A stretch of 5,004 nt of DNA, taken from NCBI GenBank assembly GCA_016194625.1, contig JACQBB010000076.1, forward strand, positions 1 to 5,004, given 5' to 3'. Position 1 is the first letter of the stretch. Every line of letters begins with the position of its first letter. Below, one piece after another: positions 1-5,004 of this stretch. Both the position numbers and the translations under genes were made by a program. Under the pieces are notes generated by a model. The model was not told the DNA's origin. It ran no database searches and saw only the letters and a program-made list of their open reading frames with translations. This DNA comes from Elusimicrobiota bacterium. Lineage in GTDB: Bacteria; Elusimicrobiota; Elusimicrobia; UBA1565; UBA9628.

Positions 1-80
1 AGGGGTCTTTGGGCCTAATCAAGGAAGGACTTTCCGCCGCCTTGCGGAGGACCCTGAAAATATCGGAAAATGCTGGCGAA
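1..80 (+). other. Probable non-coding leader upstream of hemW
   Basis: The hemW frame stays open through this stretch and could formally start at a TTG at 9 or 42, or run in from beyond the window edge. However, only 13 of the 23 codons from 12 to 80 end in G or C, whereas 28 of the first 34 codons after position 80 do. The translated residues also match nothing expected ahead of the HemW radical-SAM core. Two short, mutually exclusive stems can be drawn: GGAA/TTCC (23-26 with 32-35) and TCCGC/GCGGA (33-37 with 44-48). An AT-rich patch lies at 54-71. I could not assign a convincing -35/-10 pair, so the promoter may lie further upstream. Confidence 0.5.
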
Positions 81-1193
81 TTGAGCGGTCTCTACGTCCA
101 CGTCCCTTTCTGCGCGGTCAAGTGCTTCTATTGCGACTTCGCCGCTTTCTCGGGACAGAAGAAGCAGGTCGAACGCTACCTGGCCGCCCTTGAGGCCGAG
201 GCGGCGCTGCTGCCCCCGCGCGTCCCGGAGACGCTGTACGTCGGCGGCGGCACCCCGTCGGAGTTGAGCGCCGCGCAGACCGCCGAGCTGTTCGAGCGCC
301 TGCGCCGCGCGTACCCGACCGCGCGCCTCGTCGAGACGACCTACGAGGGCAATCCGGAGAGCCTGGACGCGGAGAAGCTCGCGGTGCTCGCGCGCAGCGG
401 CGTCACGCGCCTCTCGATCGGCCTGCAGACCGCCGACGACGCCCTGCTCAAGGCCATCGGCCGCCGTCACACCGCGGAGGATTTCGCGCGCGTGTACCGG
501 CTGGCGCGCGCGGCCGGCATCCCCGCGCTGTCGGTGGACCTGATGTACGGCCTGCCGGGGCAGACGCTCGACGGCCTGCGCGCGACGCTGGACTTCGTGC
601 TGGCGCTGGCGCCGGAGCACGTCTCGCTGTACGGCCTGCAGGTCGAGGACCGGACGCTGTTCGGAAAGCGCGGCGTCGAGGAAGACTCGGACCTCGGCCG
701 AGAGATGTACGAGACCGCCATCGCGGCGTTCGCGCGCGCGGGGCTGGAGCACTACGAGATCTCGAACTGGGCGCGCCCGGGCCACCGCTCCCTGCACAAC
801 ACCAACTACTGGCGCCGCGGCGAGTACCTGGGGCTGGGCTGCTCGGCGGCTTCGTTCCTGGGCGGCGTGCGCTCGTCCAACGAGGGTAAGCTGGCCCCGT
901 ACCTCGACGCGATCGAGGCCGGCCGCCGCGCGACGGCCGAGACCGAGGCTCCCGCGGGCCTGGAGGCGATCGGCGAGGAGGCCTTCCTCGGCCTGCGCCT
1001 GATCGACGGCTTCGTCCCGAGCGCGGCCCTGCGCGAGGCGTTCGCCGGCCCGTGGGCCGTGCTGAAGGCCCGCGGCCTCGTCGCGGAGCGCGCCGGGCGC
1101 TGGAGGCTGAGCGCCGAGGGCGTGTTCCTCGCCAACGACGTTTTCAAGGAGTTCGTGCCGCCGTTCACCCGACAGGAGGCTCCCCTCGCATGA
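81..1193 (+). CDS. hemW: HemW-like radical SAM heme chaperone (formerly 'oxygen-independent coproporphyrinogen III oxidase-like')
   Basis: HemW proteins are cytoplasmic radical-SAM family members that bind heme and deliver it to target proteins; they are not true coproporphyrinogen dehydrogenases. Numbering from the TTG at 81 (370 residues; E. coli HemW is about 378), the 4Fe-4S motif CxxxCxxC is C11, C15 and C18. It is followed by Asp-Phe rather than the fourth cysteine seen in genuine HemN. The SAM-binding GGGTP is at 55-59. Further family blocks are SIGLQ, DLMYGLPGQT, HVSLYGLQVE and YEISNWA. The HemW signature HNTNYW is at 239-244, and a C-terminal GLRLIDGF block follows. The TTG start is chosen because it lies just before the conserved LYVHVPFC strand and because codon bias switches on there; the Shine-Dalgarno is weak. 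In-frame TTGs at 9 and 42 are alternatives. The GAH of the usual GxGAH block reads SAA here. The stop overlaps the next start (ATGA). The family call is firm; the exact start is less so. Confidence 0.93.
   Translation: MSGLYVHVPFCAVKCFYCDFAAFSGQKKQVERYLAALEAEAALLPPRVPETLYVGGGTPSELSAAQTAELFERLRRAYPTARLVETTYEGNPESLDAEKLAVLARSGVTRLSIGLQTADDALLKAIGRRHTAEDFARVYRLARAAGIPALSVDLMYGLPGQTLDGLRATLDFVLALAPEHVSLYGLQVEDRTLFGKRGVEEDSDLGREMYETAIAAFARAGLEHYEISNWARPGHRSLHNTNYWRRGEYLGLGCSAASFLGGVRSSNEGKLAPYLDAIEAGRRATAETEAPAGLEAIGEEAFLGLRLIDGFVPSAALREAFAGPWAVLKARGLVAERAGRWRLSAEGVFLANDVFKEFVPPFTRQEAPLA
1174..1179 (+). promoter_or_regulatory. Shine-Dalgarno site of the PIN-PhoH gene
   Basis: A perfect AGGAGG lies inside the last codons of hemW, 10 bases before the ATG at 1190. 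It settles the start of the PIN-PhoH gene against an ATG at 1052 that is in another frame and would run deep inside hemW. It is the strongest ribosome binding site in the window, so this gene can probably load ribosomes independently as well as by coupling to hemW. Confidence 0.8.
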
Positions 1194-2494
1194 AGACCTT
1201 CGTGCTCGACACCAACGTCATCCTCCACGACCCGATGTCCATGTTCTCGTTCGAGGGCTCCCGCGTCGTCATCCCTCTGACCGTCATCGAGGAGCTGGAC
1301 ACCTTCAAGCGCAACAACGACGAGCGCGGCCGCTCGGCGCGCTTCGTGTCGCGCAAGCTCGACGACCTGCGCAAGGGCGGCAAGCTGTCGAACTGGGTCG
1401 CGCTGGAGCACGGCGGCAAGCTGAAGGTCGAGATCATGGTGTCCGACGGCCTGCCGAAGGCCTTCTCGGCCCACACGAAGGACAACGAGATCCTGAGCTG
1501 CGCCCAGTACCTGAAGAAGCAGGGCGAGAACGTGGTGTTCATCTCCAAGGACATCAACCTGCGCATCAAAGCCGAGGCCTTGGGTCTGGAAACGCAGGAC
1601 TACGAGAAGGAGAAGGTGGACCTGGCCGAGCTGTACAAGGGCTGGCGCGAGGTCGCCGTCCCCGGCGAGTCCATCGACCGCTTCTACAAGGACAAGCGCC
1701 TCGACCCGCCCGCGCCGGACCTGATCCCCAACGAGTTCGTCATCCTGAAGGCGTCCGACGGCTCGTCGAAGAGCGCGCTGACGCGCTTCGACGCGAAGTC
1801 GAACGCGCTGGTCCCGCTGGTGAAGGCGGACACCGCGCCGTGGGGCATCAAGCCGCTGAACACGGAGCAGCGCTTCGCGCTGGAGCTGCTGCTGAACCCC
1901 GACATCCAATTGGTCTCCCTCGTCGGCCTGGCGGGCTCGGGCAAGACGATGCTGGCGCTCGCCGCGGGCCTCCAGCAGACGCTCGAGCAGAAGCTGTACC
2001 GCCGCATCCTGGTCGGCCGCCCGGTGATCGCCGTCGGCCACGACATCGGCTTCCTGCCCGGCACCAAGGAGGAGAAGCTCACCAACTGGATGGGCGCGAT
2101 CTACGACAACCTGTCCTACCTCCTCGAGAAGCCGAAGGGCGCGCTCGAGACGGCCGACATGGACATCCAGATGCTCGTCGAGGAGGGCGTGCTCGAGATC
2201 GAGGCCGTCACCTTCCTGCGCGGCCGCACCCTGCCGGGCCTGCTGATGCTCATCGACGACTCGCAGAACCTGACGCCGCACGAGATCAAGACCATCATCT
2301 CGCGCGCCGGCCAGGGGGCGAAGATCGTCCTCACCGGCGACCCGCACCAGGTGGACAACTACTACCTGGACGCCGCGTCCAACGGCCTGACGAACCTGGT
2401 CGAGCGCTTCAAGGGCCAGCACCTGTTCGGCCACGTGACCTTCACCAAGAGCGAGCGCTCGGCGCTGGCCGCGCTGGCCTCGGACCTGCTGTGA
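1190..2494 (+). CDS. PIN-PhoH family protein (PhoH2/YlaK-type RNase-ATPase)
   Basis: The 434-residue protein has the two-domain layout of PhoH2/YlaK. The N-terminal PIN nuclease domain (about 1-140) has the expected acidic metal ligands: D7 in LDTNV, E34/E35 in VIEELD, D98 in KDNEIL and D121 in SKDINLR. A linker (about 145-220) joins it to the C-terminal PhoH P-loop ATPase. Walker A GLAGSGKT is at 246-253 (Lys252). GRPVIAVGHDIGFLPG and EEKLTNWMGAIYDNL follow, then the Walker B region at 351-360, the LTGDPHQVDN block at 381-390 and the SERSALAALASDLL tail with a likely arginine finger at R423. In mycobacterial PhoH2 this architecture has RNA helicase and RNase activity; a similar role in RNA turnover here is inferred. 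Walker B reads IDDSQN where the family normally has VDEAQN, so the usual catalytic glutamate is an aspartate. The gene overlaps hemW and the response regulator by 4 bases each. No small antitoxin-like gene precedes it, unlike mycobacterial phoAT-phoH2. Confidence 0.95.
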   Translation: MKTFVLDTNVILHDPMSMFSFEGSRVVIPLTVIEELDTFKRNNDERGRSARFVSRKLDDLRKGGKLSNWVALEHGGKLKVEIMVSDGLPKAFSAHTKDNEILSCAQYLKKQGENVVFISKDINLRIKAEALGLETQDYEKEKVDLAELYKGWREVAVPGESIDRFYKDKRLDPPAPDLIPNEFVILKASDGSSKSALTRFDAKSNALVPLVKADTAPWGIKPLNTEQRFALELLLNPDIQLVSLVGLAGSGKTMLALAAGLQQTLEQKLYRRILVGRPVIAVGHDIGFLPGTKEEKLTNWMGAIYDNLSYLLEKPKGALETADMDIQMLVEEGVLEIEAVTFLRGRTLPGLLMLIDDSQNLTPHEIKTIISRAGQGAKIVLTGDPHQVDNYYLDAASNGLTNLVERFKGQHLFGHVTFTKSERSALAALASDLL

Positions 2495-2898
2495 GCAAGG
2501 CCGCGCGCGAGGCGCCCCACGTCGTCATCGTCGACGACGACATCCTCGTCCGCGAGACCGTGCGCCTGTCGCTGGAGCACGAGGGCTTCCACGTGCGCGC
2601 CGTCGAGGATGGCGCGACCGCGCTGAACCTGATCCTCGCCGAGCGCCCGGACCTGGTCATCCTGGACCTGTACATGGGGCCCGTGGACGGCCGCGAGATC
2701 GCGCGCGCGCTCAAGTCCACGCCGGCGACGGCGCGCGTGCCCATCGTGTTCTTCAGCGGCTCCAACGAGGCGGTGGACGTGGTCACCGGCCTGGACGCCG
2801 GCGCCGCCGACTACATCGCCAAGCCGATCGACGGCGAGGTGCTCGTCAACAAGATCCGCTCCATCCTCAAGCTGCCCCTCAAGAAGAAGAGACCCTGA
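2491..2898 (+). CDS. Single-domain response regulator (CheY-like receiver)
   Basis: This 135-residue protein is one phosphoacceptor receiver domain with no DNA-binding or enzymatic output domain. The acidic pair at the end of strand 1 is D15/D16 in VIVDDD. The phosphoacceptor is D59 in PDLVILDL, the switch serine is S89 in VFFSGS and the conserved lysine is K111 in AKPID. All catalytic residues are therefore present, and it should accept phosphate from a histidine kinase. The loop after the phosphorylated Asp reads LYMGPVDG, with Gly at the position where Pro is usual. The C-terminus is a short basic tail, KLPLKKKRP. The GTG start lies within GTGA, overlapping the PhoH stop by 4 bases. No good Shine-Dalgarno precedes it, which suggests re-initiation by ribosomes finishing the PhoH gene. 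No kinase gene is visible, so partner and output are unknown; such proteins act by protein-protein contact or in phosphorelays. Confidence 0.93.
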   Translation: MSKAAREAPHVVIVDDDILVRETVRLSLEHEGFHVRAVEDGATALNLILAERPDLVILDLYMGPVDGREIARALKSTPATARVPIVFFSGSNEAVDVVTGLDAGAADYIAKPIDGEVLVNKIRSILKLPLKKKRP

Positions 2899-5004
2899 TG
2901 CTCGACAAAGCCTACGACCCCAAGCCCGTGGAGGCCGCGCGCGTCGCCGCGTGGGAGGCCGCCAAGATCTCGCGCTCGAAGCCCAAGGCCGGCGCGAAGC
3001 CCTTCACCATCGTCATCCCGCCGCCGAACGTCACCGGCGCGCTCCACATCGGCCACGCGCTCAACAACACCCTGCAGGACGCGTTCGTCCGCCACCACCG
3101 GATGAAGGGCGAGCCCGCGTGCTGGGTCCCCGGCGCCGACCACGGCGGCATCGCGACGCAGAACGTGATGGAGAAGCAGCTGAAGGCCGAGGGCAAGAGC
3201 CGCCACGACCTGGGCCGCGACGCGTTCCTGGAGCGCATGCAGGCCTGGACGCGCGACTGCAAGAAGACCATCCTCGGCCAGCTGACGCGCCTGGGCTGCA
3301 CGCTGGACTGGGACCGCGAGGCGTTCACGATGGACGAGACGCGCGCGAAGTCCGTCTTCGCGGCGTTCAAGACGCTGTGGGAGCGCGGCCTGGTCTACCG
3401 CGGCGAGCGCCTGGTCAACTGGTGCGTGCGCTGCGGCACCGCGCTGTCCGACATCGAGGTCGAGCGCGAGGAGCGCAAGGGCGGCCTCTATCACATCCAC
3501 TACCGGCTGGAGGGCGGCGGCGAGGGCCTGGTCGTCGCGACGACGCGGCCCGAGACGATGTTCGGCGACACCGCGGTCGCGGTCAACCCGAAGGACCCGC
3601 GCTGGAAGCACATGGTCGGCAAGAAGGTCCTGATCCCGTTCATCGACCGCGCGATCCCGGTCATCGAGGACTCCTACGTGGAGTTCGAGTTCGGCACCGG
3701 CGCGCTGAAGGTCACGCCCGCGCACGACCAGAACGACTGGGAGATCGGCCAGCGCCACGGCCTGGCCGCGATCAAGGCCATCGCGCCCGACGGCAAGCTC
3801 ACCGAGGCCGCCGGCCCGTACGCCGGCCTGTCCCGCGAGAAGGGCAAGGACCAGGTCATCGCCGACCTGGAGGCGCAGGGCTTCCTGCGCAAGAAGGACG
3901 ACCACAAGAGCGCGGTGCAGACGTGTTATCGCTGTGGTTCCGTGATCGAACCGCTGTTGTCCCTGCAGTGGTTCGTCAAGCAGACGGAGCTGGCCAAGGC
4001 GCCGCTCAAGGCGCTCGACGCGGGCGAATTCAAAATTTATCCCAAGAATTGGGAAAAGCCGTACCGCGATTGGCTGGTCAACATGAAGGACTGGTGCGTC
4101 TCGCGCCAGATCTGGTGGGGACACCGCATCCCGGTCTGGTACAAGGACGGGGAAAAGCCGGTCGTGTCCTTGGCGTCTCCCGGCGCGGGCTGGACCCAGG
4201 ACCCCGACGTCCTCGACACCTGGTTCTCCTCGGCGCTGTGGCCGCTCGCAGTGTTCGGCTGGCCCGATCAGTCCAAGGACCTCGCCTATTACTACCCGAC
4301 CTCGACGCTCGTCACCGGCTACGAGATCCTGTTCCTGTGGGTCGCGCGCATGCAGATGATGGGCCACGCCTTCCTGGACAAGCCCGCCTTCCCCGACGCC
4401 GTCATCCACGGCATCGTGCGCGACAAGAGCGGCAAGAAGATGTCCAAGTCGCTGGGCAACGTCGTGGACCCCCTGCTGATGATGGACAAGTACGGGACCG
4501 ACGCCCTGCGCTTCGCCCTGATGGTCAACGCCCATCCGGGCAAGGACATCGCCTTCGACGAGCAGACCGTCGTGTCGGCGCGCAACTTCGTCAACAAGCT
4601 CTGGAACTCGACGCGCTTCGTGCTCATGAACCTTCCCGAGACCCCGTCCGTGTACCGCCTCGGCGCGAAGCCGCTCGAAACGGCGGACGCCTGGATCCTC
4701 TCCCGGTGCCAGGCGACCTTGGCGAAGGCGAAGGCGTCGCTCGACGAGTACGATCCGGCCGCGGCCGCGGGCGCCCTGTACGTGTTCTTGTGGGACGAGT
4801 TCTGCGCCTGGTACATCGAGCTCGCCAAGGGCCGGCTGACCGGCCCCGAATGCGAGGCCAAGGACGCGGCGCGGGCGGTGCTCGTGCAGGTGCTCGCGGC
4901 TTCGTTGAAGGCGCTCCACCCGCTCATGCCGTTCGTCACGGAAGAGCTGTACGCGGCCATCAAGGCTTATGCGGGAGAATCCGGGGAGTTCATCCTGCTC
5001 GGCG
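2898..5004 (+). CDS. valS: Valyl-tRNA synthetase, C-terminus beyond window
   Basis: This class I synthetase charges tRNA-Val and hydrolyses mischarged Thr-tRNA. The 702 visible codons compare with about 880-950 for bacterial ValRS, so the end of the anticodon-binding domain and the C-terminal coiled coil lie off the edge. PPPNVTGALHIGH holds the HIGH motif at 50-53, and KMSKS is at 514-518. D81 matches the residue used against threonine in the Thermus enzyme. The CP1 editing domain carries R217 and T220 in TTRPET, then F265, K271, T273, D277 and D280 in the FGTGALKVTPAHDQND block, one off from recalled Thermus numbering. WCVSRQIWWGHRIP is at 399-412, DVLDTWFSSALWP starts at 437, and the anticodon-binding helices start near 595 (FCAWYIELAK at 635). 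CxxC pairs C176/C179 and C343/C346 could form a zinc site. DVLDTWFSSALWP plus the editing block favours Val over Leu or Ile. The ATG overlaps the receiver stop by one base (TGATG), preceded only by a purine-rich run at 2881-2892. Codon usage shifts sharply from about 3921. Confidence 0.97.
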   Translation, partial: MLDKAYDPKPVEAARVAAWEAAKISRSKPKAGAKPFTIVIPPPNVTGALHIGHALNNTLQDAFVRHHRMKGEPACWVPGADHGGIATQNVMEKQLKAEGKSRHDLGRDAFLERMQAWTRDCKKTILGQLTRLGCTLDWDREAFTMDETRAKSVFAAFKTLWERGLVYRGERLVNWCVRCGTALSDIEVEREERKGGLYHIHYRLEGGGEGLVVATTRPETMFGDTAVAVNPKDPRWKHMVGKKVLIPFIDRAIPVIEDSYVEFEFGTGALKVTPAHDQNDWEIGQRHGLAAIKAIAPDGKLTEAAGPYAGLSREKGKDQVIADLEAQGFLRKKDDHKSAVQTCYRCGSVIEPLLSLQWFVKQTELAKAPLKALDAGEFKIYPKNWEKPYRDWLVNMKDWCVSRQIWWGHRIPVWYKDGEKPVVSLASPGAGWTQDPDVLDTWFSSALWPLAVFGWPDQSKDLAYYYPTSTLVTGYEILFLWVARMQMMGHAFLDKPAFPDAVIHGIVRDKSGKKMSKSLGNVVDPLLMMDKYGTDALRFALMVNAHPGKDIAFDEQTVVSARNFVNKLWNSTRFVLMNLPETPSVYRLGAKPLETADAWILSRCQATLAKAKASLDEYDPAAAAGALYVFLWDEFCAWYIELAKGRLTGPECEAKDAARAVLVQVLAASLKALHPLMPFVTEELYAAIKAYAGESGEFILLG

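Noticed and set aside
42..71. Possible promoter (TTGCGG with the AT-rich stretch near 57-71)
   Set aside because: No -10-like hexamer sits at 16-18 bases from it, and the match is no better than chance.
15..797. 260-residue minus-strand open frame opposite hemW
   Set aside because: It has the same compositional mirror effect and no motif, and the opposite strand carries the complete radical-SAM signatures.
1052..1189. 46-residue N-terminal extension of the PIN-PhoH protein from an ATG at 1052
   Set aside because: It overlaps hemW out of frame, gives an Arg-rich non-domain sequence, and is bypassed by a perfect AGGAGG 10 bases before the ATG at 1190, which begins directly with the PIN strand.
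806..2434. 542-residue minus-strand open frame opposite hemW and the PIN-PhoH gene
   Set aside because: It is a GC-driven mirror of two well-recognised plus-strand genes, dominated by Leu, Val, Gln, Arg and Asp with no recognisable domain.
1840..2490. Long upstream extension of the response regulator
   Set aside because: It is an out-of-frame reading through the PhoH ATPase domain, rich in Arg, Gly, Pro and His. Receiver homology begins just after the GTG at 2491.
2811..4919. 702-residue minus-strand open frame opposite the receiver end and valS
   Set aside because: It lies opposite a clear valyl-tRNA synthetase with full motif order. The translation is Arg/Leu/Val/Ala-rich and of low complexity, as expected when a gene with almost only G/C-ending codons is read in reverse.

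Overview
The window is a compact, high-GC bacterial operon. Nearly every codon ends in G or C. Four plus-strand genes, hemW, a PIN-PhoH ATPase/nuclease, a single-domain response regulator and valS, follow each other with overlaps of 4, 4 and 1 bases. No archaeal or phage trait is visible, and there is no mobile element, RNA gene, CRISPR array or obvious terminator. The phylum cannot be fixed from the sequence alone. The operon-like packing and extreme third-position GC suit a free-living GC-rich bacterium. Gene families resembling these occur in many phyla, so any taxonomic guess would be weak.

Layout. Bases 1-80 look like a short non-coding leader: codon bias is lost in the open frame, and there are short inverted repeats. 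Bases 81-1193 encode HemW, a radical-SAM heme chaperone, with a likely TTG start. Bases 1190-2494 encode a 434-residue PIN-PhoH protein preceded by a strong AGGAGG ribosome binding site. Bases 2491-2898 encode a 135-residue CheY-like receiver with no output domain. From base 2898 to the right edge runs valyl-tRNA synthetase: 702 codons are visible and the C-terminus lies beyond the window.

Functionally the cluster mixes housekeeping (tRNA charging, heme delivery) with RNA metabolism (PIN-PhoH) and signalling (receiver). The overlaps imply co-transcription and probably translational coupling, but they do not show that the proteins share a pathway. The points most worth a second look are: the PhoH Walker B box, which reads DDSQN instead of the usual DEAQN; the orphan receiver coupled to PhoH; an abrupt change of codon usage inside valS at about 3921; and several departures from consensus in HemW and ValRS. 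I found no convincing novel defence or mobile system here.
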